A DNA stretch of 64,000 nucleotides, from NCBI GenBank assembly GCA_963752345.1, contig CAVVYA010000002.1, positions 744,001 to 808,000 on the forward strand. Reading direction: 5' to 3'. The translations under genes and the position numbers were made by a program. Shown piece after piece: positions 41,812 through 52,161 of the stretch; position 1 is the stretch's first letter; every line of letters starts with the position of its first letter. A model generated the notes under the pieces. The model saw only the letters and a program-made list of their open reading frames with translations. It had not been told where the DNA came from and ran no database searches. This DNA comes from CAVVYA01 sp963752345 (GTDB taxonomy: Bacteria; Pseudomonadota; Alphaproteobacteria; SMXQ01).

Positions 41812-42838
41812 CTATTTCCAGCCGGCGCGGTCCATCAGCTTCACGGCTTCCGCGTTGGTCTTGGCCAGCACCCCGACATTCAGCGGATCGCGCTTGAAGT
41901 CCATGCCCCAGGCGGCGATCACCGGCGACACCGCGACCCCGCGGACCACCGGATATTCGAAGTTGGACCCCGCGAACACCTCCTGCGCCGCCGGCGAAGC
42001 GAGGAATTCGAGGAACTTGATCGCATTGTCCTTGTTCGGCGCGTAGCGGGTGACGCCGCCGCCGCTGACGTTGACGTGCGTGCCGCGGTCGTTCTGGTTG
42101 GGGAAGAACACGCCGACCTTCTCGAAGCGCTTCGGATCGCCCTTGGTCAGATGGCCCAGGTAGTAGGTGTTGGAGACGGCGATGTCGCCCTCGCCCGCGA
42201 GCAGGGCGGCGATCTGGTCGCGGTCGCCCCCCTGGGGCGGGCGCGCCATGTTGGCGACGATGCCCTTGGCCCACTGCTCGGTGCGCTGCGGCGCCGTGCG
42301 CCTGCATGAGCGAAGCGACGAGCGACTGGTTGTAGGCATTGCTCGAGGAGCGGATGAGAATCTTGCCCTTCCACTTCGGATCGGCGAGGTCCTCGTAGGT
42401 CGAGAGCTGCGACGGCTGCACCCGGTCCTTGTGATACATGATGACGCGGGCGCGCTGGGTGAAGCCGAACCAGTTGCCGTCCGGCTCGCGCAGGTTTTCC
42501 GGGATGGCCTTCTCGAGCGTGGGCGAGCGCACCGCCTGGAGCAGGCCGGCCGCCTCGGCGCGACCGATGACGCCGGCGTCCTCGGTCAGGAACACGTCCG
42601 CCGGGCTGTTGCGGCCCTCGCGCTGCAGGCGCTGGATCAGATCGCTGCCACCGGCCTGGATGACATTGACCTTGATGCCGGTCGCCTTGGTGAACTCCTT
42701 GTAGAGTTCCTCGTCGGTCTGGTAGTGGCGCGAGGAATAGAGGTTGACCTCGGCCGCCTCGGCGGGGGCCTGCGCGGTCAGCATGACAGCGGCGGCGCCG
42801 AAGGCTCCGCCGACGAGGGATTTCCAGAACCGGAGCAT
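41812..42838 (-). CDS. Fe(III) ABC transporter substrate-binding protein (FbpA/FutA-like, one frameshift)
   Basis: Signal peptide FWKSLVGGAFGAAAVMLTAQAPAEA. The mature protein starts AEVNLYSSRHYQTDEELYKEFTKATGIKVNVIQAGGSDLIQRL, as in ferric-binding periplasmic proteins. The adjacent tyrosines that hold Fe(III) are in VSNTYYLGHL, and the early YSSRHY may supply further ligands. A shift near 42303 joins SSSNAYNQSLVASLMQA to the rest, which ends AVKLMDRAGWK. About 341 residues. First gene of the iron operon, with a palindromic operator candidate just upstream. Confidence 0.9.
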
Positions 42839-42883
42839 GGGTATTCTCCTAAGGCCTATCTTTTTATCTGCACGTGGAGTTAA

Positions 42884-42898
42884 TGCGAATGCTTCGCA
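42884..42898 (-). promoter_or_regulatory. palindromic operator candidate (Fur-type) upstream of the iron operon
   Basis: TGCGAA-TGC-TTCGCA is a perfect 6-3-6 inverted repeat lying 46 bp upstream of the start of the iron-binding protein, in a locally AT-richer 230 bp intergenic gap. Its shape and position fit the TGCGAAT-type half-sites described for Fur-family regulators in alphaproteobacteria. Assignment to Fur rather than another iron regulator is inference. Confidence 0.45.
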
Positions 42899-43066
42899 AT
42901 TCCACCTCGCCTCTTTGTAGCCCCGGCCACCCGCAACCAAAACAACTTTATTTGTCGAAGAGATAGATAGAAATCTTATGGCTGGATAGCCACGAGGCGC
43001 TTTCGGTAGGCCTCTGTTTCAACCTTGCGGGCTCTCCCCGCCTTGATCCAGATCAGGTCCGGCTGC

Positions 43067-44241
43067 CTAGGAGCGCCGCTCTTCTTTCTCCGGACGCTCG
43101 TTTTCCTCGTCCTCTTCGTCCTCCTCGAGGTCGTCGTCTAGGTCGTCCTCGTCCTCATCGTCGCCGTCATCATCCTCGTCCTCATCCTTGTCGTCGATCG
43201 TCGTCATCGTCCTCATCATCGTCGTCGTCGTCATCACCCGTCCCCGTCCGCGGCGTCATCATCGGCGTCCAGCACTGCGTCATCTGTCCGACATCTTCCG
43301 GTCCTCCTCCGGGTCGTCGTCCGACTCGTCCACCTCGTCCGCTGCCTCGGCGACCTCGCCGCTGCCTCGGCGACGGAGTCGTCATCGCGGGGGCCGTGTC
43401 CACCCGCGGGCTCGTCGCTCGCGCCGGCATCGCCCTCGCCGGCCGCCGCGCCGGAGCTAGTTTCGCCGTCGATGCTGGCCAGGAAGGCGGCGTCCTCGGC
43501 GAGCTTCTCCTGCTCCTCGGGCGACAGCGGCTCCTCCTCGACCGGCAGGGCCGCGTCGGTGATCTGGATCGAGGGACGCTTGTCGAGCAGGCCGGCGGCC
43601 TTGAGTTCGTCGATGCCGGGCAGATCGTCGAGCTCGTCGAGGCCGAAATGCGGCGAGGAACGCCTCGGTCGTGCACCCAGGTCGCCGGGCGGCCGGGCGT
43701 CTCGCGATGGCCGCTGCGGCTTGATCCAGCCGGCCTCCATCAGCATGTCGAGCGTGCCCTTGGACAGCGCCACGCCGCGGATCTCCTCGATCTCGGCGCG
43801 CGTGACCGGCTGGTGATAGGCGATGATGGCGAGCGGTCTCGATCGCGGCGCGCGACAGCTTGCGCGGCACGTCGGCTCGATGCGCAGCGCCGGCGCGAGA
43901 TCGTTCGCGGTGCGGAACGCACAGCTTGCCGGCCGCGCGCACCAGGTTGACGCCGCGGTTGGCGTAGATCGCGCTCGAGCTCGGCGATCAGCGCCGGGCA
44001 CGTCGCTGCCCTCGGGCAGGCGCGCCGCGATGGCCGGCTCGTCGAGCGGCTCGGCGGCGGCGAACAGCAGCGCTTCGAGCAGGCGCAGCGACTGCGGATC
44101 GCGTCGCCGCGCGTCGCCGCGTCGGCGCTCCGGTCGGCCGCGTCCCGGCCGGTCAGCTGCGCGTCGCTGCCGCCTTGCGGACTGTCGGCCGGCCTGCTCG
44201 CTCGTCCGCTGCGGCCTGCTCGGGCGGCGTATGTCGGTCAT
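43067..44241 (-). CDS. scpB: segregation and condensation protein ScpB with very long acidic tail (frameshifted)
   Basis: ScpB forms the kleisin complex with ScpA and SMC for chromosome compaction. The winged-helix core is seen as SLRLLEALLFAAAEPLDEPAIAARLPEG, LAIIAYHQPVTRAEIEEIRGVALSKGTLDMLMEAGWI, FGLDELDDLPGIDELKAAGLLD. After EEEPLSPEEQEKLAEDAAFLASIDGE the protein does not end. It runs for roughly 130 more residues, increasingly Asp/Glu-only, for example DDKDEDEDDDGDDEDEDD, to ERPEKEERRS and the stop at 43067. The ATG overlaps the scpA stop (ATGA). Confidence 0.88.
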
Positions 44242-45089
44242 CGGCGATTTGCCTCTCCGACGTGGGCAGTTCGGTCAGCGGGTTCTCCGGGGCCTTGCGC
44301 ACGAAGATCGGTCCGAAGGCGCGGTCCTGGCGGAGCTGCAGCTGCCCGCGCGCACCAGCTCGAGGCTGGCGACGAAGATGGCGGCGATCGCCGAGCGGCC
44401 GAGCAGCGACCCTGCAGGCCGGGCGGCAGGAAGGATTGCAGCGTCGTCCAGTCCGGCATGCGGCCGAGCATCGACGTCAGGCGCTCGAGCGCCATGTCCA
44501 TCGAGTAGAGCTCGGTCGCGACGATGCGCAGCACGCCGGGCTGCGCGTCGCGCGTCTTGCTGGTCGCCATAGGCGTTGAGCAGCTCGTAGAGCGACGAGC
44601 TCGAAGACCGGCTTGGCGACGACTCGAGAGGCCTTCGGGCGCGCCGCGCGCGAAGACGTCGCGGCCGAGCTGCGGGCGGCGCCATCAGCGCGCGCCGGCA
44701 TCCTGCATCGCCTCCAGGCGCTGCAGCTGGAACGCCAGCGCCGCGGCCATCTCCGCCGCGGTCGGCTCGGCTCGTCGTCGTCGGGCGGCTCGGGCAGCAG
44801 CAGGCGCGATTTCAGATAGGCGAGCCACGCCGCCATCACCAGATAGTCGGCGGCGAGCTCCAGGCGCAGCGCCGCGCGCCTGGCGATGAAGGCGAGATAC
44901 TGGTCGGCGAGCTGCCAGGATCGAGATCTTGGTGAGGTCGACCTTCTGGTCGCGCGCCAGGGTCAGCAGCACGTCGATCGGCCCTTCGTAGCCGTCGAGA
45001 TCGACGACGCAGCTGGCGCTCGCTCCGCCGCCGGCGCGGCGGCGGTCGCTGCGGCTTCCTCGAACGGGATCGGTCGGTCGGCGCGTCAT
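44238..45089 (-). CDS. scpA: segregation and condensation protein ScpA (heavily frameshifted)
   Basis: Kleisin subunit. The diagnostic start VVDLDGYEGPIDVLLTLARDQKVDLTKISI is followed by pieces in other frames: MAAWLAYLKSRLLLPEPPDDDEP, AAEMAAALAFQLQRLEAMQDAG, and, at the C-terminal winged helix, RDAQPGVLRIVATELYSMDMALERLTSMLG and FLPPGLQGR. About 285 residues. Its start probably overlaps the M50 protease stop and its stop overlaps scpB, so the three are translationally coupled. Confidence 0.88.
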
Positions 45090-45802
45090 ACTCGATGCCC
45101 GCAGCGACCGTCGACGATCAGACGGATCAGGTCGCCATCGATCGGCGACGGCGCGATGCACCGAGCCAGCCCAGGAAAACGATCGAGATCGACGCCGATC
45201 TGACCGCCGAGCAGCGGCAGCAGGAACAGGCCGCCGATCACGATGAAACATGCCGTAGCGCTCGAGCCGCGCCAGCGGATAGGCGAGCGCGTCCGGCAGC
45301 AGGCCGACCGCCACCCGGCCGCCGTCCAGCGGCGGGATCGGCAGCATATTGAACACGGCCAGCATCACGTTGAGCTGGATCGAGTTACCAGGTTGACGGC
45401 CAGCCCATTGCGCGACTCCGTCGGGCAGCAGGCCGACCGCCGTGATACAGGCAGCGCCGCAGACGATGGCCAGCAGCGAGGTTCGATCGCCGGCCCGGCG
45501 GCCGCGACCAGGACCATGTCGCGGCGCGGATTGTTGCAGCCGGCCGAAATTGACCGGCACCGGCTTGGCGTAGCCGAACAGGAACGGCGCGCGCGTCAGC
45601 AGCAGCAGCGCCGGCAGCATGATGGTGCCGAACGGGTCGACATGGCGCAGCGGGTTGAGGGTGACCCGGCCCTGCGCGCGCGCCGTGTCGTCGCCGAAGC
45701 GCAGGCGACGAAGCCGTGCGCCGCCTCGTGCAGGGTGATCGCGATCAGCGACCGGCAGGATCCAGATCGAGACGCCGTGCAGAGCGACGTTCGGATGTCC
45801 AT
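45086..45802 (-). CDS. site-2 protease family (M50B) membrane metalloprotease (frameshifted)
   Basis: The zinc motif LIAITLHEAAHGFVAC (HExxH) is near the N-terminus. Then VTLNPLRHVDPFGTIMLPALLLLTRAPFLFGYAKPVPVNFGRLQ and, towards the C-terminus, NVMLAVFNMLPIPPLDGGRVAVGLLPDALAYPLARLERYG supply the third metal ligand (the DGGR motif). About 225 residues and five helices, the compact M50B type found between nagZ and scpA in many alphaproteobacteria. The substrate is unknown. Confidence 0.85.
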
Positions 45803-45816
45803 CGATGCCGGCTGGC

Positions 45817-46855
45817 TCAGGCGGTCGCCAGCAGCTCGGTCGAAGCGCGCCGGCAGAGTCGCGCGGCGTCGGTCGCGGCGGCGTGCGTGCGCCAGGCCGG
45901 CGGCGCGCGCCAGGCGCGCCGCGCCTTGGCGGCGTCGAGCGGTCCGGCGCGGCGGCGGCGATCGCCGCCATCTCCGCCATGTCGCCGTTGCAGTGCAGCA
46001 CGAGGTCGCAGCCGGCCTCGAGCGCGCCCGCGTGCGCTCGGCGAAGCCGCCGCTCAGCGCCTTCATCGACAGATCGTCGGACACCAGCACGCCGTCGAAG
46101 CCGATCTCGCCGCGGATCACGCTCGTCGATCACCTGCGCGAGAGCGTCGCCGGGCGTCCGCGTCGATCGCGGTGTAGAGCACATGCGCGGTCATCGCCCA
46201 GCGGCATGTCGGCCGAGCGCCTTGAACGGCGCGAAATCGCTGCGCTCCAGCTCGGCGCGCGGCGTGTCGACCCCGGCAGCTCGAGATGGCTGTCGACGCG
46301 CGCGCGGCCATGGCCGGGGATGTGCTTGATCACCGGCAGCACGCCGCCGTCGAGCAAGCCCTGCGCAGACGGCGCGCGCCGAGCGCGCGCCACGCGCGCC
46401 GGGGTCGCGTCGCAAGGCGCGGTCGCCGATGATGTCGTGCGGCGCCGGGCAGCGGCAGGTCGAGCACCGGCGCGCAGTCGACGTCGATGCCGAGGTCGCG
46501 CAGCTCGGCGGCGATCAGCCGGGCGTTGAGCCGCGCGGCCTCGCACGCGCCGCTCGCGATCGCTGCGGCGCAGCGTCGCCGAAGCGCGCGGCCGGCGGCG
46601 CGGCGCGCCAGTGCGGCGGCTGCAGGCGCGCGACGCGGCCGCCCTCCTGGTCGATCAGGACCGGCGCGTCGCGCGGCCGACCGCCGTCGCGCAACTCGCG
46701 CGACCAGCGCGCGCACCTGGTCGGGCGTCTCGCAATTGCGCGCGAACAGGATGAAGCCGAGCGGATCGCGTTCGCGCGAAGAACGCGCGCTCCTCGTCGG
46801 CTCAGGCGCGGGCCGGCGCAGCCGAAGATGACGCGCGCGCGGCGCTGCCGGCTTC
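45817..46855 (-). CDS. nagZ: beta-N-acetylhexosaminidase NagZ (heavily frameshifted)
   Basis: Family GH3 enzyme that removes GlcNAc from anhydromuropeptides in wall recycling. Visible: RERDPLGFILFARNCETPDQVRALVARVARR, ARLNARLIAAELRDLGIDVDCAPVLDLP, the catalytic-loop motif VLPVIKHIPGHGRARVDSHLELP and MIRGEIGFDGVLVSDDLSMKALSGGFAERT (nucleophile Asp in SDD). About 340 residues. The start is not clear; it lies just after the SPOR gene stop. Confidence 0.9.
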
Positions 46856-46861
46856 GGCAGG

Positions 46862-47794
46862 CTACTGCGACAACGATGCAGCCCGACGTTGCGCTGCTTC
46901 AGCTCGGCGCAGAGCGCTCGGCGGCCGCCTGGTCGGCCGAGCGGCCCGGCCTGGATGCGGTAGAACATGCCCTGCTCGCCGAGATCGGCCTGGCACGACG
47001 TTGAGCCCGCAGACCTGCCGAGCAGATCGCCATTGGCCGTTCTTCAGCCGCTCCCATTCGCTCTTGCGCCGCGTCCTGCGGTGCGCACGGCGCCGAGCTG
47101 GACGCTGGAAGCGTGCCGGGCCGGCGCCGACGGCGCCGCGGCGGCGAGGCCGGCGCGGCGCGCGGGCGCGCGTCGGGCTGCGACGGCGGCGGGCTGCGGC
47201 GGTGCGGCGGCGGCGCGGGCTGCGGCGGCTGCGCGGCAGGCGCCGGCTCGGCGTCAGCGCCGTCGGCCTGGCGCGCGGCGGTCGACGGCGGCTCGGCGGT
47301 CGGCGGCTGCGGCCGGCGGCGCGCGGCGCCGCTTCGGGCAGCGGGTCGCCGGCGGCGGCGTCGGCGCGGCGGCATGCGGGCGCTGCCATCGGCGCTTCCG
47401 GCGGCGGCAGCAGGCGCTCGACCGTGCGGGCGGCGACCTGGCGCGGCTGGTCAGCCCGTCGTAGATCAGCTTGTCCTGGTTCGGCACGTCCATGCCGCCG
47501 GCTGCTCGGGCTCGCACCTTGGTCGGCCGCGTCGTCGGCCTGGACCAGCGGCACCGACACCGTCGCCGCTCCGCTGCCGCTGGCCGTAGGCATGCCAGAT
47601 CACCTGCACGCAGGCGAACCGCCGCCCAGCCGGCGAACAGCGCCATCGACCGCGAGCGTGAGCAGATCGCCGGCGATCCGGCGGCGCCGGCGCTCTCGTC
47701 GGCGATCGCTCGGCCGACGCTGCTCGGCGGGCCGGCTCGAGCCGCCGTCGCGCTGGTCGTCGATACCGTCGGCATCGGCTGTCGATGGCGCCAT
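46862..47794 (-). CDS. SPOR-domain protein (frameshifted)
   Basis: MAPSTADADGIDDQRDGG, then a membrane helix region visible in fragments and a long Pro/Ala/Arg-rich periplasmic linker. The C-terminal SPOR domain is seen as AAQEWERLKNGQ and QGMFYRIQAGPLG (the peptidoglycan-binding fold), ending KQRNVGC-like. SPOR proteins bind denuded glycan at the division site. About 310 residues. The start shares a base with the argS stop (TGATG). The linker is so Ala/Pro/Arg-rich in all frames that the true frame is hard to follow. Confidence 0.75.
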
Positions 47795-49588
47795 CAGCGC
47801 ATCTCCTCGACCGGCTCGACCCCGATCACCGCCAGCCCCGAGGCGATGACCAGCGCCGACGCCGCGCACCAGCGCCAGCCGCGCCGCGCGTCAGCTCCGC
47901 GATCGTCCGGCGACGAGGAAGCGCAAGCGTCGCGTCGTCCTTGCCCTTGTTCCACAAGCCGTGGAACTGCGGCCGCCAGATCGTGGAGATAAAAGGCGAT
48001 CCGGTGCGGCTCGTGCGCCTCGGCGGCGCTTTCGACGAGTGCGCGGCCAGCCGCCAGCAGCTTGATCAGCGCCAGCTCGGCCGGATCGGTCAAGCGCGTC
48101 AGATCGGCGCCGCGGCCAGCGCCGTCGTCGTCAGGTCGACGTCCGGGAACATGCCTCGGCCGCTGGCGCAGCACCGAGCGGCGCGCGCGCATGGGCGTAC
48201 TGCACGTAGAAGACCGGGTTGTCGCTTCGACTGCTCGATCACCTTGGCGAGGTCGAAATCCAGCTGCGCATCGTTCTTGCGCGTCAGCATGATGAAGCGC
48301 ACGACGTCCTTGCCGACCTCGTCGATCACGTCGCGCAGGGTCACGAAGGTGCCGGCGCGCTTCGACATCCGCACCGGCTCGCCGTTGTCGCAACAGCGTG
48401 CACGAGCTGGCACAGCTTCACGTCGAGCGCGCACCTTGCCGTCGGTCAGCGCCTTCACCGCCGCCTGCATGCGCTTGACGTAGCCGCCGTGGTCGGCGCC
48501 CCAGACATCGATCAGGCTGGTGAAGCCGCGGCGGAACTTGTCGTAGGTGATAGGCGATGTCGGTGGCGAAATAGGTCCAGCGAGCCGTCGGATTTCTTGC
48601 AGCGGCCGGTCGACGTCGTCGCCGAACTGCGTGGCGCGGAACAGCGTCTGCGGCCGCGGCTCCCAGTCGTCGGGCGTCTTGCCCTTGGGCGGCTCGAGCA
48701 CGCCGGTATAGATCAGGCCGCGCTCGTCCAGCGTCGTCGAGCGCCGCGTCGACCGCGCCGGCTTCGCGACCAGCGCGCGCTCGGAGATGAAGACGTCGTG
48801 GCGGACGCCGAGCGCGGCCAGGTCGTCGCGGATCAGCTCCATCATCGCGTCGACGGCGAAGTCGCGCACCGGCGCCGAGCCAGTCGGCTCTCGGGCTTGT
48901 CGAGCCATTTGTCGGCCGTCGCGCGCGGCCAGCGCCTGCGCCGACCGGCATCAGGTAGTCGCCGGGATAGAAGCCCTCGGGGATCGTCGCCGATCGTCCT
49001 CGCCGAGCGCCTCGCGGTAGCGCAGATGGGCCGAGCGCGCGAGCGCGTCGACCTGCGCGCCGGCGTCGTTGATGTAGTACTCGCGCGTGACCTCGAAGCC
49101 GGCCTTGGCCAGCAGCGCGGCCAGCGCGTCGCCGACCACGGCGCCGCGGCCATGGCCGACATGCATCGGCCCGGTCGGGTTGGCCGAGACGTACTCGACA
49201 TTGACCTGCGCGCCCGCCGCCGAGCGTCGAGTCGCCGTAGGCGGTGCCGGCGCGCAGGATCGTCGCGCAGCCGCGCGCTGCCAGAACGCGTCGCGCGAGC
49301 CGCAGGTTGATGAAGCCGGGCCCGGCGACGTCGGCCGCCGGTCGACGTCCGGCATGCGCTCGCAGCGCGTCGGCCAGCAGCGCTCGGCGAGCTCGCGCGG
49401 CTTCTGCCGGCCGGCTTGGCCAGCACCATCGCCGCATTGGTCGACGAGGTCGCCATGGCCGGATCGCGCGGCGGCTCGACCGTCGACGCGCGCCGAAGTC
49501 GAGGCCGGCCGGCAGCGTCGCCGGCGCGCCGCCAGGTCGCTCGAGCGCCGCGACGATCTCGTCGCGGAAATGGCTGAAGACGATTCAT
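47794..49588 (-). CDS. argS: arginyl-tRNA synthetase (heavily frameshifted)
   Basis: Class I synthetase. The corrected N-terminus VFSHFRDEIVAALERPGGAPATLPAGLDFG is followed by the tRNA-binding Add1 region (AGPGFINLRLA). The catalytic signature is VNVEYVSANPTGPMHVGHGRGAVVGDALAALLAKAGFEVTREYYINDAGAQVD, with HVGH as the HIGH motif. Later pieces are YDKFRRGFTSLIDVWGADHGGYVKRMQAAVKALTDG, GEPVRMSKRAGTFVTLRDVIDEVGKDVVRFIMLTRKNDAQLDFDLAKV and the end ALVIASGLAVIGVEPVEEMR. About 590 residues. Around a dozen one-base shifts. Confidence 0.93.
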
Positions 49589-49605
49589 CGGATGTCGCAT
49601 CGGTG

Positions 49606-50786
49606 CTAGGTGTCGAACAGGCGGCGATGCTCGTCGAGCGCGAAGCGGTCGGTCATGCCGGCGATGTAGTCGGCGACGACGCCGCGCCGTGCGCGGCCTC
49701 GTCGCGGCCCGTCGGCACGGCGCGCGCCATTCGGCGGGCAGGCATTCCGGCTCGGCGAGGAACAGCTCGAACAGGTCGCGCACCACGCGCCGCGCCTTGC
49801 GCGTCATGCGGTTGACCCGGTAGTGGCGGTACATCCGCTCGAACAGGAAGTCGCTTCAAGCGCCCGGTCGTGCGCCGCCATCGTCGTCGGAGAAGGCGAC
49901 GACCGGCCGGCCCGAGCCGCGCGCACGTCGTCGGCGCTGCGCGGCGCCGCTGTCGGCGAGCCGGCGCGCGGGTCTCGTCGATCAGGTCGGTGCACCATGC
50001 GGTCGATCACGCGGCGGATCGACTCGTGGATCAGCCGCGGCGTGCTCGAGCCCGGGATAGCGCCGCGCGACCTCGCGCGAACACCGGCCCGACCAGCGGC
50101 ACGTCGGCGAGGTCGTCGACGCGAACAGCCCGGCGCGCAGGCCGTCGTCGATGTCGTGGTTGTTGTAGGCGATGTCGTCGGCCAGCGCCGCGACCTGCGC
50201 CTCCGGCGCCGGCAAAGGTGTCGAGCTCGAGGTCGTGCGCCGCGTCGTATTCGGCGATCGTCGGCGGCAGGCGGTCGCGTTCGCCGGCGCGGCCCGCGTC
50301 AGCGGGCCGTTGTGCTTGACCACGCCTTCCAGCGTCTCCCAGGTCAGGTTGAGCCCGTCGAACTCGGCGTAGCGGCGTTCGAGCCTGGTCAGGATGCGCA
50401 GGGTCTGGGCGTTGTGGTCGAAGCCGCCATAGGGCGCCATCTCGGCGTCGAGCGCCTCCTCGCCGGCATGGCCGAACGGCGTGTGGCCGAGGTCGTGCGC
50501 CAGCGCCAGCGCCTCGGCCAGGTCCTCGTCGAGGCCCGAGCGCGCGGCTGATCGGTGCGGGCGATCTGCGCCACCTCGAGCGTGTGGGTCAGCCGGGTGC
50601 GGTAGTGGTCGCCCTCGTGGTAGACGAAGACCTGGGTCTTGTGCTTCAGCCGGCGGAAGGCGGTGGAGTGGATGATCCGGTCGCGGTCGCGCTGGAACGG
50701 CGAGCGCATCGGGCTCTCCGGCTCGGGATGCAGGCGGCCGCGCGTGTCCCGGGGTGGCAGGCATAGGCCGCCAGACCGGTCGTCAT
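49606..50786 (-). CDS. dgt: deoxyguanosinetriphosphate triphosphohydrolase-like protein (frameshifted)
   Basis: HD-domain dNTP triphosphohydrolase. [75 protein letters not shown] is the family N-terminus. After a shift, DEDLAEALALAHDLGHTPFGHAGEEALD holds the HD metal site, followed by GFDHNAQTLRILTRLERRYAEFDGLNLTWETLEGVVKHNGPL and ADDIAYNNHDIDDGLRAGLF. The end reads TDRFALDEHRRLFDT. About 390 residues. An upstream ATG near 50842 is an alternative start. argS follows 17 bp downstream. Confidence 0.9.
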
Positions 50787-50850
50787 GGGCGGGCTGTCCG
50801 AAGGCGCCCCGCCCCGCGCCGTGCGAGAGGGCTGCGTCATGGGGCGGACC

Positions 50851-51267
50851 CTACAGGGCCACGGCGGGGGCGTCAAAGGCTGCCGGTCGCCGTGGGCTCC
50901 GGCCGATCGACCTGCCGGTTGAGCGGAGTGGCCGCAGCGGCGCCAGGCCCGCCTGGTCGCCGACAATCCAGCGGAAGGCCGTTTCGTAGGGCGTGATCTT
51001 GCTCGAGAACGCGAGCAGGTCGGGCTCCTCGGCTTTGACGTGCCGCAGGAAGGCGTGCACGTCGGTGTCGCTCACCTTGTCCGCGGCGACGTTCGCCGCG
51101 GACCATTTGCGCCAGGCGGCGAGCAGCGCCGCTTCGGCTTCCGCCCGCGTGCGCCGGTTGGCGGGCTTCGCGCGGCCCGGCGGCGTGGACCGCTTGCGTG
51201 GCTCCGCCGCCGGGGCGGCCCCGGGCTGATGGACCTGCTGTTCGAGAGTTTCGGGGGAATTCGTCAC
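50851..51267 (-). CDS. hypothetical protein, 138 residues
   Basis: TNSPETLEQQVHQPGAAPAAEPRKRSTPPGRAKPANRRTRAEAEAALLAAWRKWSAANVAADKVSDTDVHAFLRHVKAEEPDLLAFSSK. A basic, Pro-rich disordered start is followed by a helical domain (EAALLAAWRKWSAANV; DVHAFLRHVKAEEPDLLAF). I do not recognise the family. It lies just upstream of dgt on the same strand and divergent from erpA, so it may belong to the dgt-argS operon. The last 20 residues may be shifted. Confidence 0.55.
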   Translation of the reverse strand: MTNSPETLEQQVHQPGAAPAAEPRKRSTPPGRAKPANRRTRAEAEAALLAAWRKWSAANVAADKVSDTDVHAFLRHVKAEEPDLLAFSSKITPYETAFRWIVGDQAGLAPLRPLRSTGRSIGRSPRRPAAFDAPAVAL

Positions 51268-51533
51268 GCGCCATCTCCGTCCGTTTCAATATGAACGTCT
51301 GGGACGGCGCCGGGTGTCCCTCGACGCCTCGAACTTAAGGAATAGGCCCGGAATTCCGGCAGCGACTTAAGGGCCGGGGGCTGCAGCCGGTCCTGGTTGG
51401 GAAGCTCCCGGATGCGACGGGCGCCACAAAGCCTTGCCCGATCCGGTCGATTTGCCGCTTCCGCCGGATCCCGGCCGCGAGGCGCGCGCGGCAAGGCTTG
51501 GCAGAAGGCCTTGCGATGATTACATATTGGGGC

Positions 51534-51884
51534 ATGACCGACCTGACCGCGACCGCGGCTACCCTCGCTCTCACCGACCGCGCCGCCAGGCGCATCGCCG
51601 AACTCGTCGCCGAAGAGGCCCAGCCGGGCCTCATGCTGCGCGTCGCCGTCGCCGGCGGCGGCTGCTCCGGCTTCCAATACGGATTCACCCTCGACGACGC
51701 GGTGAACCCGGACGACAAGGTGATCGAGAAGTCCGGCGCCAAGTTGGTGATCGACGAGATGTCCCTCGGCATGCTCGCCGGCTCGGAGATCGACTTCGTC
51801 GAGGAGTTGGTCGGTTCCTCCTTCGCCATCCGCAATCCCAACGCCACCGCCTCCTGCGGCTGCGGCAACAGCTTCGCGGTGTGA
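51534..51884 (+). CDS. erpA: A-type iron-sulfur carrier protein ErpA/IscA-like
   Basis: Intact, 116 residues from ATG 51534 (TDLTATAATLALTDRAARRIAEL). The three conserved cysteines are present: GGGCSGFQYGF and, at the C-terminus, ASCGCGNSFAV. The internal LVIDEMSLGMLAGSEIDFVEEL is typical. It delivers Fe-S clusters to apoproteins. An in-frame ATG at 51498 would add 12 residues not expected in the family. Location next to dgt is common in alphaproteobacteria. Confidence 0.93.
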   Translation: MTDLTATAATLALTDRAARRIAELVAEEAQPGLMLRVAVAGGGCSGFQYGFTLDDAVNPDDKVIEKSGAKLVIDEMSLGMLAGSEIDFVEELVGSSFAIRNPNATASCGCGNSFAV

Positions 51885-51993
51885 GCCGCTCGGGCCGCCG
51901 CGTTCCGCGCCCTCTCCTTTCCGTCCTCCGTCATGGTCGGCTCGACCGTGCGTCTCGATCGGGGCGCACCACGGTCATCGTCGCCCCATCGTC

Positions 51994-52014
51994 ATGCCGG
52001 ACCTGATCCGGCAT
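51994..52014. repeat. short extragenic palindrome
   Basis: ATGCCGGA and TCCGGCAT form an 8-bp perfect stem around CCTGA in the convergent space between erpA and ygiD. This is the kind of short palindrome often dispersed between genes in alphaproteobacteria. It may act as a transcript-end hairpin. Only one copy is seen in this window. Confidence 0.5.
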
Positions 52015-52161
52015 CCACAACAGAGCCGGCGCACGAGCGCATGCGGAATCGATGGACGCCGGACCGAATGTTTGCCGTGATCCGGGCGTGACGTCTCGTG
52101 CCCAGGGAGATCGCCGGGTCGCGCCGGGCCAAACGAGGGACGGAGATCGACGGATCGCCGC

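Noticed and set aside
42960..43066. Riboswitch upstream of the iron operon
   Set aside because: No conserved riboswitch core could be recognised in the 230-bp gap; the only clear structure is the short palindrome at 42884-42898.
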